Positions 44,358 to 51,719 of a DNA stretch of 52,082 nt are shown piece after piece. The position numbers and the translations under genes were made by a program. The notes below the pieces were generated by a model. The model saw nothing but the letters and a program-made list of their open reading frames with translations, made no database searches and was not told the DNA's origin. The first letter of the stretch is position 1, and every line of letters begins with the position of its first letter. This stretch comes from Candidatus Blautia stercorigallinarum (lineage in GTDB: Bacteria; Bacillota; Clostridia; Lachnospirales; Lachnospiraceae): positions 1 through 52,082 of the forward strand of contig DXIQ01000032.1 of the NCBI GenBank assembly GCA_019112785.1. The letters run 5' to 3'.

Positions 44358-44825
44358 ATGAATCTTGAGCATCATGATCTGGATATACATCCGGTTCCGA
44401 AAGACCCCAAACCATTGTTTATCAATGAGCCATGGCTGATAGATGCTTCGAATTATGAAGCGGCGTGGGGGAATAAGGAACCTGAAAATGTGGCCGACAA
44501 TGTTCGTGTATATATACCATTGGATATCAATAAACAGGCAATTCTGAGAAGACTGGATTGGATTATTGCGCGATACGGAGAAGCTAATGAGGGAAATGAA
44601 ATGGATTTTAGCTTTGATGTAAGCCTGCTGTTTTCTCAGGTGGAGATATATGATCAGATATGGTATGTGAGACATGCCTCTGCTGTCAAAGGAAAACACA
44701 GTGCAGAAGCAATTGAACTTGTAAAGGAGTTTATTGCAAAGCTGGAAGAGATTCCGGACGGCTGTGCGGAAATATTTCCATTTGAACTTATTGATGAATT
44801 GAAAAAAGAGTTTTTAGATGGCTGA
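44358..44825 (+). CDS. Small unrecognised protein paired with the nucleotidyltransferase
   Basis: A 155-residue soluble acidic protein. I recognise no family. Features: DNVRVYIPLDINKQAILRRL near residue 45, RYGEANEGNEMDFSFDVSLL, and a helical C-terminus. A strong GAGGGAGG precedes ATG 44358, which is preferred to the in-frame start at 44310 that would overlap the upstream gene. Only five bases separate its stop from the duplicated Rpn leader. Confidence 0.6.
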   Translation: MNLEHHDLDIHPVPKDPKPLFINEPWLIDASNYEAAWGNKEPENVADNVRVYIPLDINKQAILRRLDWIIARYGEANEGNEMDFSFDVSLLFSQVEIYDQIWYVRHASAVKGKHSAEAIELVKEFIAKLEEIPDGCAEIFPFELIDELKKEFLDG

Positions 44826-44829
44826 GTTA

Positions 44830-45117
44830 GAAATAAAATCCGCAAAAAACGCCTTTCCAAAATCCCGGTATTTTGTCTAACTTAACCTCTGTTGTCTTTT
44901 TAAAAAATATGCTACTATAAACACAAAGCATTATATATTTCAACATCCTTAACAGCACTTCAGAGAGCTGCGGCTCTGTCTTATATTTTCTATGGATCAC
45001 ATCAAAGGAAAGAAATCTCGATGCTTTTATCCCAACAACACAGCAGAGAGGTTTCTTCCCGGAGGATATGTACCGCGAAAAGACCTTCTGCACATTTTCA
45101 GAAAAGGAGGTCTTATT
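44830..45117 (+). repeat. Rpn leader element, copy 1 (288 bases)
   Basis: Nearly identical to 49498-49784, differing at a handful of bases and one T. It begins just after a stop codon in both places. It contains a promoter-like TTGTCT (from 44893) 18 bases before TATAAA, a CAAAAT/ATTTTG stem near 44867-44884, AGAGC/GCTCT near 44966, and a stem that hides the Rpn ribosome-binding site (45080-45114). A leader of about 190 bases would precede the Rpn start. Confidence 0.75.
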
Positions 45118-45142
45118 ATGGGACAGACGAAGAACACTGTGA
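45068..45142 (+). CDS. Possible leader peptide overlapping the Rpn start
   Basis: A 24-codon frame (MYREKTFCTFSEKEVLLWDR and four more) begins right after GGAGGAT and runs through the SD-hiding hairpin and past the Rpn ATG in another frame. The same frame is open in the second leader copy, with one Trp changed to Arg. Ribosomes on it would open the hairpin, so it could couple translation to Rpn. The SD spacing (two bases) is poor, and conservation may only reflect recent duplication. Confidence 0.3.
   Translation: MYREKTFCTFSEKEVLLWDRRRTL
45080..45114 (+). promoter_or_regulatory. SD-sequestering hairpin of Rpn copy 1
   Basis: AAGACCTTCT (45080-45089) pairs with AGGAGGTCTT and its flank (45105-45114), ten pairs with one wobble and a 15-base loop. 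The ribosome-binding site AGGAGG (45105-45110) is wholly inside the stem, eight bases before ATG 45118. The same structure is at 49747-49781. Confidence 0.65.
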
Positions 45143-45314
45143 CAGCGGAAATACCGGCTGTCAACCGGAACTACAAATCTACGGTTTTCGCCATGCTCTT
45201 CGGGGACAGGGAAAGGCTGCTTGGTAGACCGGGCTATTACAGAGTGTATCCGGGAGGGGGATCCTGAAGGAGTTTCTGGAGAAGAACCGGGCGGAGGTGA
45301 AGAGACTACTGTAA
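45118..45314 (+). pseudogene. Rpn-family PD-(D/E)XK gene, copy 1, with large internal deletion
   Basis: The first 36 codons are the standard N-terminus of the recombination-promoting nuclease (Rpn) family in this group (TAEIPAVNRNYKSTVFAML, then FGDRERLL). The sequence then jumps at about 45224 to a C-terminal piece (GTAGACCGGGCTAT onward) that matches 50108-50180 of copy 2. An extra G in the run at 45254-45258 shifts the frame, giving a 49-residue product ending at 45267. The nuclease core is missing. Confidence 0.75.
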
Positions 45315-45359
45315 ACAAAGGATAATCCCGGATTTTTATTGAGGTTTAGGGAGGAATCT

Positions 45360-47120
45360 ATGATGGAAATTTATGATCAGGTCAAAAAAGATATAGCCGG
45401 GGAATACTATATGAATAACTATCCAAACGATGGCCAAAGGTTTGTGGCCTGGTATCTGAGGAATATACACAATCTGGATCCGATCGAAACAAGAGAATGT
45501 ATAACTGATGGCGCGGGAGATAAACAGATGGACGCCGTTTATATCAATGATCAGGCACAGACAATCTATATCATTCAGGGTAAATTCTATTCTCAGGGTA
45601 CTATAAATGCGGAGCCATTAAGAGAAGTTCTTTCCTCCTGGATCCAGATTAAAGATTTAGCCGCACTGCAGGAAGCGGCCAATGACCGGCTAAAGGCGAA
45701 GATCCTTGATATTTCGGACGCTCTGCAAGATGACTATGAAATTGTTTTTGAATTGATTACTACGTCTGCATTAACAGCTGAAGCCGCAAAGGATCTGGAA
45801 GCATATAATAATCAGCTCTCTGCAGATGATTCCATCAGCGCCAGCATAGCGCTGGTTGACGCGGAATGTCTGAAGTTCCGGTATGATGAAGCGCTTAACA
45901 GATCCAGACCATACATAAACTATGATTTTACGGTTGAGCCGGGAAAATATATGGAACTTTCAATTGACGGGACTAAAGCGGTAATTGCGGCTATTCCTCT
46001 AAAGGAGTGCATTAAGATCCCGGGCATAAAAGACGGCGCTCTGTTTCGCAAAAATGTGCGCCAGTCTCTTGGAAACAGCAATAAGGTCAATAAAGGTATT
46101 GCAAAGACGATCCGCAAAGACGCCGGGGATTTCTTTTTCTATCATAATGGCATTACGGCTATCTGTTCCAAATTGCACGCAGCGGGGAATACGATCAGTA
46201 CCCGGGAACTTAATGTGGTGAATGGCTGCCAGTCATTAAGCACTATCTACAACTGCTCGGAAGCGGTTAAAAAGGCGGATGGCGCATATGTTATGTTCCG
46301 TTTCTATGAGATCAAGGATACAGAGACGGCCGATAAGATCAGCATTTCAACGAATTCGCAAAGCGCTGTTAAGGCAAGGGATCTCAGGAGTAATGATAAA
46401 AATGTTCTGATGATGAAGAAAGCTTATGAGCAGAAGTTCACGGATGGCTATTTTATTACAAAGCGAGGGGAGAATGTTAATACGGCCAAGTATAATACAA
46501 GCCATATAATTAATCTGACAGATCTTGGCAAACAAATGTGTGCCTGGCATTCACAAAGGCCTACGCTTTCTTATAGCGAAACCAGAATTTTCGATAAGAA
46601 CTTCAGCCAGCTTTTTCATAAAGATTATCCACCGGAAAACATGCAGGCCCTGAAAGAACTGATGGATGAGGTAAAGAAGTGCTGGGTGTCCGAGAATCCT
46701 CTGGGACTTAACAGCGCTATGCTGTCTATGAAGTCTTACATAACCTATCATCATCTATTTGCAGTTTCTCTGTTGTTTGATACGGTAAATAATATGCCTC
46801 CGGATAGCGTACCAAGTCCGGCAAGGGTATTACAGCAGTTAAAGGAGCATCAGCTTATGGATCAGGCAATTTCTATGGCGGGAGCTGCCTTGAATCTGGC
46901 TTTTGAAAATTCTATTCAGGAAACCCAGGACAATGGAAGAGTATTCAGCCCGCAGAACTGGTCTAAAGCAAAAGCTTCGATCAATGCAATAAAAAATGCT
47001 GTGCGTTCTCAATATTCTACGATCAGCTTTATGCCCGGCGGCGCTGAAATAAAGAAAAAATTACAGATGGGCTTCAAACTGGAGAATACAGACTTTGAAG
47101 CAAGATGGACTGCGGATTAA
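45360..47120 (+). CDS. AIPR-family abortive phage infection protein
   Basis: A 586-residue protein with the AIPR pattern: GAGDKQMDAVYINDQAQTIY and IIQGKFYSQGTIN near residues 50-75, NVRQSLGNSNKVNKGIAKTI, FFFYHNGITAIC, LNVVNGCQSLSTIYNC and ISTNSQSAVKARDLRSND. The N-terminal D...QGK segment resembles a Mrr-like PD-(D/E)XK site. Members block phage propagation in lactococci and others. The start ATG 45360 (second ATG adjacent) follows GGGAGGAA; the TTG upstream at 45339 is less likely. With the restriction-like gene at 41506 it suggests a small defence island. Confidence 0.85.
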   Translation: MMEIYDQVKKDIAGEYYMNNYPNDGQRFVAWYLRNIHNLDPIETRECITDGAGDKQMDAVYINDQAQTIYIIQGKFYSQGTINAEPLREVLSSWIQIKDLAALQEAANDRLKAKILDISDALQDDYEIVFELITTSALTAEAAKDLEAYNNQLSADDSISASIALVDAECLKFRYDEALNRSRPYINYDFTVEPGKYMELSIDGTKAVIAAIPLKECIKIPGIKDGALFRKNVRQSLGNSNKVNKGIAKTIRKDAGDFFFYHNGITAICSKLHAAGNTISTRELNVVNGCQSLSTIYNCSEAVKKADGAYVMFRFYEIKDTETADKISISTNSQSAVKARDLRSNDKNVLMMKKAYEQKFTDGYFITKRGENVNTAKYNTSHIINLTDLGKQMCAWHSQRPTLSYSETRIFDKNFSQLFHKDYPPENMQALKELMDEVKKCWVSENPLGLNSAMLSMKSYITYHHLFAVSLLFDTVNNMPPDSVPSPARVLQQLKEHQLMDQAISMAGAALNLAFENSIQETQDNGRVFSPQNWSKAKASINAIKNAVRSQYSTISFMPGGAEIKKKLQMGFKLENTDFEARWTAD

Positions 47121-47137
47121 AAATGGGAGAAACTATT

Positions 47138-48556
47138 ATGAAATCACATCTGGCAGGTAAGATTATTGTATTTATACAGATCCTGCTTTCGGCAGCGCTT
47201 TTATTTCTGCTGAAAACAAGCGGGCTGGTCCCCGATACATATTTTTTGATTCTGCTGATCATTCTTATAGTGATGGCAGCCTTTAATATGTTCCTGCAGT
47301 TTCGGAGAACCAGGATTTTTATACTGGGTATTGTCTTGAGCATACTGATAATTATCCTTTCCGGCCTGGGAATAGCCGGTGTGCGGTATGCAGTGAGCTT
47401 TATGGACAGAATAGCCGGCCTGGATTACCAGACTTACGACATGGTCGTGGTAGTAAAGGCTGAAGACAAGGCCAGTCAGCTTCAGGATATTGCCAATTAC
47501 CGGTTTGGGATACAGACTGCTTCTGATACAGAAAATACGGAAAAGATGATCCAGGATATTGAGACTAATCTTGGAAGATCTGTTAAGATCCAGGAATATG
47601 ATAATATCCAGGAGGAGGCCCAGGCCCTGTTATCCGGAAGAGTAGAGGCGGCAGTTTATAATAATGCCTTTTCCGGAATCTTGGAAGAGTACATAGACGG
47701 ATACGCAGACCAGGTAAAGGAAATCTACAGATACGGTGTGGAGGTCCCGGTGGAAACAGAATCCCAGGAGCCCGGGGATACCCGGGAAGCTTTTAATCTT
47801 TATATCAGCGGAATTGATGTAAACGGGCCGATCTCAACTACCAGCAGAAGTGATGTGAACATCATTGCCTCGGTAAACCCTCAGGAACATAGGATCCTCC
47901 TTACTTCTACCCCAAGAGATTATTACGTAACCATTCCCGGCGTATCAGGAGAACAGAGGGACAAGCTGACCCATGCGGGGATTTACGGAGTGGACAAGTC
48001 TATGGAGACCCTGGAGAATCTTTATGATATAGACATTTCCTACTATGTGAAGGTGAATTTTACATCTGTTGTGGAGATCGTAGACGCTCTTGGAGGCGTA
48101 GATGTAGATTCCCCTTATGAATTCTCAACCTCTAAGTACCATTTTGATCAGGGCGTAAACCATTTGGACGGAGATATGGCTCTGGCATTTGCCAGAGAAA
48201 GATATAGCTTTACCTCCGGCGACAACCAGAGAGGCAAGAATCAGGAGATCCTTCTGACTGCTCTGATCCAGAAGGCGATGAGTCCTGCCATTCTGCAGAA
48301 TATGGGAAGCCTTATAGATACCCTGAGCAGCAGCGTAGAGACCAACATGAGCCGGGAACAGATGACTGCTCTGATCAGCAGGCAGCTGGCAGAGGGAAGC
48401 CAGTGGACCATAGAATCTACAGCAGCCGTGGGGGCGGGAGATACCCAGGCCTGCTATTCCTCAGGGAGCCAGCCCCTGTACGTCATGTGGCCCAATGAGG
48501 ACTCGGTGGAGAATATTAAGGGGAAGATAGAGGAGGTTATGGAAGTCAGGCAGTAA
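47138..48556 (+). CDS. LytR-CpsA-Psr (LCP) ligase
   Basis: A 472-residue membrane protein. Three N-terminal transmembrane helices (about 9-30, 36-55 and 62-84) precede an extracellular accessory domain and the LCP domain, which has ILLTSTPRDYYVTIPG, KLTHAGIYGVDKSMETLENL, VNFTSVVEIVDALGGVDV and LAFARERYSFTSGDNQRG with the conserved arginines that bind the lipid pyrophosphate. It attaches capsule polymer to peptidoglycan, so it is the terminal step of the locus at 17.4-41.3 kb. It follows the AIPR stop by 17 bases, so the two are probably co-transcribed by accident of insertion. ATG 47138 is chosen for GGGAGAAA. Confidence 0.9.
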   Translation: MKSHLAGKIIVFIQILLSAALLFLLKTSGLVPDTYFLILLIILIVMAAFNMFLQFRRTRIFILGIVLSILIIILSGLGIAGVRYAVSFMDRIAGLDYQTYDMVVVVKAEDKASQLQDIANYRFGIQTASDTENTEKMIQDIETNLGRSVKIQEYDNIQEEAQALLSGRVEAAVYNNAFSGILEEYIDGYADQVKEIYRYGVEVPVETESQEPGDTREAFNLYISGIDVNGPISTTSRSDVNIIASVNPQEHRILLTSTPRDYYVTIPGVSGEQRDKLTHAGIYGVDKSMETLENLYDIDISYYVKVNFTSVVEIVDALGGVDVDSPYEFSTSKYHFDQGVNHLDGDMALAFARERYSFTSGDNQRGKNQEILLTALIQKAMSPAILQNMGSLIDTLSSSVETNMSREQMTALISRQLAEGSQWTIESTAAVGAGDTQACYSSGSQPLYVMWPNEDSVENIKGKIEEVMEVRQ

Positions 48557-48599
48557 TAAGAGACGACAGCTGGATAGAAGAAATGAAGTAGGTGAGATT

Positions 48600-48746
48600 A
48601 TGAATAGTATAGTAGAAAGAATGGAAAAAGAATTTGACAATTTTATGAAGCGTTTCTCATATTATTCTGCCGCCTATGAATTGCGGAGATTTTTAGTCCG
48701 GAAAGACCGGATATCTTCAGAGAGCCCTTACGAGGGTTCTCTGTAA
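48600..48746 (+). CDS. Short ORF of 48 codons ending in a terminator
   Basis: MNSIVERMEKEFDNFMKRFS, then YYSAAYELRRFLVRKDRISS and a short tail. ATG 48600 follows GTAGGTGAG. No family recognised; the sequence is amphipathic and basic in its second half. The last eleven codons lie in a strong hairpin (48718-48743), which argues that the ORF may be by chance, although overlapping terminators occur. Confidence 0.35.
   Translation: MNSIVERMEKEFDNFMKRFSYYSAAYELRRFLVRKDRISSESPYEGSL
48718..48743 (+). terminator. Strong hairpin after the LCP gene
   Basis: CAGAGAGCCCT (48718-48728) pairs with AGGGTTCTCTG (48733-48743) over eleven positions with one wobble and a TACG tetraloop. An AT-rich TAAATTATTATTTG follows instead of a pure T run. 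It probably ends the capsule/AIPR/LCP transcript. Confidence 0.55.
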
Positions 48747-48780
48747 ATTATTATTTGATTTGATTGGATTGACATGAAAA

Positions 48781-49494
48781 ATGAACAAAACTACAGATAA
48801 AGGACGTCCGAAAAAGAAACCCGATTACAATTCAGAAAGTATTATGCAGGAACTTTTTTCTGCTGTTTCTGATGCTTACCTTACCGACGGCGCGCTGGGA
48901 AGGGGAAGATCTTCCGCTGCATCTCTTCGCCGGGTGGCGGATGAGTTTGGCATTACCCTGATGAAAGCCAGGAAGCTGCTCATTACTGCAGGGGCGTATC
49001 ATACCGAGATCAGTGATGAGGTCAATAAATTAAAAGCGGAAGGTAAATCCATTGAGCAGATCATGGAATTTACCGGCCTGAAGCGTTCCTCCGTCCATTC
49101 CTACCTGCCGTATTCTAAATCAGTATATAATTTGAATGAAATCAGTCTCTGCGCACAGCGGTGCCGCCTGTACCGGCAGAGGAAAAAAGCAGTGGAAGCG
49201 CTTTTAGTCTGTAAGGAGAGCAGAGTTATGAAAGAAAAACTCTGGGAGACAATTCAGATTTTTGCCGGATATCGTTTTGCTACAGTGAAAGGACTGTGTT
49301 TTTATTATACGGTATCCGGAAATGAGATCGTGGTGGATAGGAAAAAGAAGACAATTGTAAGAAGCAGTGTAGATATTGCGCTGCGGAAAACTGTTCAGTG
49401 TAAGGGTGAAGTCAGCGGTCCCAAAAGACTTGGCGTATATGGGGCAAGCTATCTGTATCCGATGTTTGTACGTTTCGGGCTGATCCTCGATTAA
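48781..49494 (+). CDS. Helix-turn-helix protein
   Basis: A 237-residue basic protein with at least two HTH segments: SLRRVADEFGITLMKARKLL (about 40-60) and LKAEGKSIEQIMEFTGLKRS (about 83-102), the latter like a Resolvase/Tn3-type or XRE HTH, followed by SSVHSYLPYSKSVYNL. The C-terminal part (from about 150) has a small alpha/beta domain (FATVKGLCFYYTVSGNEIVV). N-terminus is Lys/Pro-rich. Possibly a regulator tied to mobile elements; no catalytic motif seen. There is no clear SD before the ATG. Confidence 0.6.
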   Translation: MNKTTDKGRPKKKPDYNSESIMQELFSAVSDAYLTDGALGRGRSSAASLRRVADEFGITLMKARKLLITAGAYHTEISDEVNKLKAEGKSIEQIMEFTGLKRSSVHSYLPYSKSVYNLNEISLCAQRCRLYRQRKKAVEALLVCKESRVMKEKLWETIQIFAGYRFATVKGLCFYYTVSGNEIVVDRKKKTIVRSSVDIALRKTVQCKGEVSGPKRLGVYGASYLYPMFVRFGLILD

Positions 49495-49497
49495 AAG

Positions 49498-49784
49498 GAA
49501 ATAAAATCCACAAAAAACGCCTTTCCAAAATCTCAGTATTTTGTCTAACTTAACCTCTGTTGCCTTTTTAAAAAATATGCTACTATAAACACAAAGCATT
49601 ATATATTTCAACATCCTTAACAGCACTTCAGAGAGCTGCGGCTCTGTCTTATATTTCTATGGATCATATCAAAGGAAAGAAATCTCAATGCTTTTATCCC
49701 AACAACACAGCAGAGAGGTTTCCTCCCGGAGGATATGTACCGCGAAAAGACCTTCTGCACATTTTCAGAAAAGGAGGTCTTATT
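49498..49784 (+). repeat. Rpn leader element, copy 2
   Basis: Direct repeat of 44830-45117, one base shorter in a T run and with scattered substitutions. It too starts a few bases after a stop codon. It keeps the promoter-like TTGCCT/TATAAA pair and the SD-hiding stem AAGACCTTCT/AGGAGGTCTT (49747-49781). The start codon right after it has changed from ATG to ACG (49785-49787). Confidence 0.75.
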
Positions 49785-50438
49785 ACGGGACAGACGAACA
49801 CTAGGAACAATGTGACAGCAGAGGAGAATCCTTACAGCAGCAAAGCGCTGACTATTCCATCGCCTTGTTTTGTGATCTTCTATAACGGAGAAGAGCCCCA
49901 GCCGGACCGTAAGATCCTGCGGCTGTCGGATCTCTATGCGGTAAGGATGAAAGAAGCGCAGCTGGAGCTGAAAGCGGTGCTTCTGAACATCAACCGGAAT
50001 CATAACCGGGAACTGATGGAAGCCTGCCGGGATCTGAAGGATTACGCGGAATACGTGGACCGGGTGCGGAAATACGCGAAAGAAATTTCCCTGGCAGAGG
50101 CTGTAGACCGGGCTATCACAGAGTGTATCCGGGAGGGGATCCTGAAGGAGTTTCTGGAGAAGAACCGGGCGGAGGTGAAGAAGATGAGTATATATGAATA
50201 CGACCAGGAAAAACATATCCGTATGGAAAGGAAAGATGCCTGGGAGGAAGGCCTGCAGGAAGGGAGAAGAGAAGGAAGAGACGCCCAGCTTAGCGAACAA
50301 ATCAAGAAGAAACTTGCCAAGGGAAAGAGCATTTCCAGGATAGCAGAGGAGTTGGAGGAAAAAGAAGATCGGATACAGGAACTGATCCGGCAGGAAATCC
50401 AGGCAAGGGAGAAAAATACGGGAACAAAAGAATCATGA
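49785..50438 (+). pseudogene. Rpn-family gene, copy 2: lost start codon and N-terminal core
   Basis: The frame homologous to Rpn begins at an ACG where copy 1 has ATG, runs RNNVTAEEN and then jumps to the late part of the family: IPSPCFVIFYNGEE, ILRLSDLYAV, VLNINRNHNRELMEACRDL, AVDRAITECIREGILKEFL and IYEYDQEKHIRMERKDAWEE, ending in a Glu/Lys-rich coiled tail with KGKSISRIAEELEE. The deletion removes most of the nuclease core before FVIFYNG. An in-frame ATG at 49659 within the leader could extend the frame, but it lacks an SD; internal ATG 49947 is another option. The stop overlaps the next gene's ATG. Confidence 0.75.
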
Positions 50439-51076
50439 AAGAAGAAAAATTTATTTTTTTATCAGCAGATAACAAAACAACCATTCATGGAACCTGGTGG
50501 GAACCGGAGCAGCTGCCAAAAGCAGTGCTGCAGATTTCTCACGGATTGACAGAATATGGTCAAAGATATAGGGATTTTGCAGAGTTTTTGATCAGATACG
50601 GCTATGCAGTGGCGGCCAATGATGTAATCGGACATGGGAAATCTGTGACTCCTGGTGAGGAACCTGTGCATATAGAAAAATGGGAAGATACGGTGAAAGA
50701 CTTTGAAACCTGCAGGAGAAAGACAGGGGAGAGGTTTGGGGATCTTCCGTATTATACCATGGGATTTTCACTGGGATCTTTCATTTTGCAGTCCTATCTG
50801 ACAGAACATGCCGCAGGGATACAGGGCATAATACTTGCCGGGACAGGAATGATTCCGGATTTTCAGCTGAAGGCTGCGAAAGCCTATGTGAAATACATAG
50901 GAAAGAAAGCAGGGATGAACCGGAAAGATCCAAGGATCCATGAGCTGTCTTTCGGCACTTACAATAAACATTTTGACGGCGGGAAAAAGGTATTTTCCTG
51001 GCTTTATGCAGATGAAACCTGCCGGCTGGCCTATGAGAAGGAGCAGAAGGGAAGCGAGGACATGGTAAGTAGGTAA
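50435..51076 (+). pseudogene. Alpha/beta hydrolase (monoacylglycerol-lipase-like), C-terminus lost
   Basis: The first 205 or so residues are a serine aminopeptidase/lysophospholipase: LQISHGLTEYGQRYRDFAEF, VAANDVIGHGKS and the nucleophile elbow MGFSLGSFILQ (Ser near residue 111). Family members are about 300 residues; here the frame stops at 213, before the catalytic Asp and His. The end (EDMVSR) coincides with the left border of an IS66 element, which therefore interrupted the gene. The ATG overlaps the Rpn stop (ATGA). Confidence 0.75.
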
Positions 51077-51148
51077 TCATCCGTATCTTCAAATCCCTTC
51101 CTGCATTTGATAAGATGTTCTCAAATGATGGAGGTGATACCAATAGAG

Positions 51149-51493
51149 ATGGATGGCAATAAAATCTCAAAAACTGATCTCTGGGCTGATCGAGTCCATT
51201 CTTTCCAGGAAAGCGGCTTATCCCGCAAAGACTGGTGTCAGCAGAATGAGATCCCACAGTCTACTCTGGGCTATTGGATCCGTAAGATCCAGTCAGGAAC
51301 TACTGGAACGGAATCTTTTTCTGATCCGGTGTTCGCAAAGCTCCCGTCGGAACAGGAGCTGCAGTTTAACGCTCCGGCAGGAAATCATTCTATTACGATC
51401 TTTCTTCCGGGAAACATCCGGATTGAAGTGGGTGCCGACTGTCCTGCCAGGCTGATGACTGCTCTGCTCCAGGCTTTGAAGAACTATGCTTGA
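51149..51493 (+). CDS. tnpA: IS66-family accessory protein TnpA
   Basis: A 114-residue protein: WADRVHSFQESGLSRKDWCQ, ENEIPQ-like helix then QSTLGYWIRKI, a helix-turn-helix DNA-binding part, then the C-terminal ITIFLPGNIRIEVGADCPAR, which is the typical IS66 orfA end. ATG 51149 follows GGAGGTGAT; upstream in-frame ATGs (51107, 51128) are less favoured. IS66 elements carry tnpA-tnpB-tnpC; here tnpB is cut after at most about 12 codons by the next element. The left IS66 border is near 51063-51072, not exactly determined. Confidence 0.85.
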   Translation: MDGNKISKTDLWADRVHSFQESGLSRKDWCQQNEIPQSTLGYWIRKIQSGTTGTESFSDPVFAKLPSEQELQFNAPAGNHSITIFLPGNIRIEVGADCPARLMTALLQALKNYA

Positions 51494-51519
51494 TTTTTCA
51501 GGAAGCACAACGTGTGCGT

Positions 51520-51639
51520 GGTAAGGTGATTTTACAGCCACAGGGTAAGGAGTTTTTTACATGACTCGGTAAGAACTTTTTTACATGAAATGGTAACAAG
51601 TTCTTTACACCGTCTGGTAATCACTTTTTACATCCCCTA
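51520..51639 (+). repeat. Five 24-base repeats at an IS21-like end
   Basis: Copies start at 51520, 51544, 51568, 51592 and 51616, an exact period of 24. Each begins GGTAA and has TTTACA about 12 to 18 bases on, with a variable six-base tail. They lie between the cut IS66 tnpB and the IS21-type istA. Repeated transposase-binding sites at the ends are known for the IS21 family. The element end is probably the TGTGCG near 51513. Confidence 0.8.
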
Positions 51640-51719
51640 CGGCGAGTTTTATCACAGGAGGAGTCAGCGGTTCATCCGATTTTGTATACTGTAAGCAGTA
51701 CATAAGAGAGGAGACCTTT

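Noticed and set aside
43117..44825. MNT/HEPN toxin-antitoxin pair
   Set aside because: The nucleotidyltransferase is about 400 residues, not the small MNT type, and the partner shows no R-x4-6-H motif of HEPN RNases.
51520..51639. CRISPR-like array of short repeats
   Set aside because: The repeats are contiguous 24-base units with no true spacers, sit at a transposon end, and no cas genes are present.
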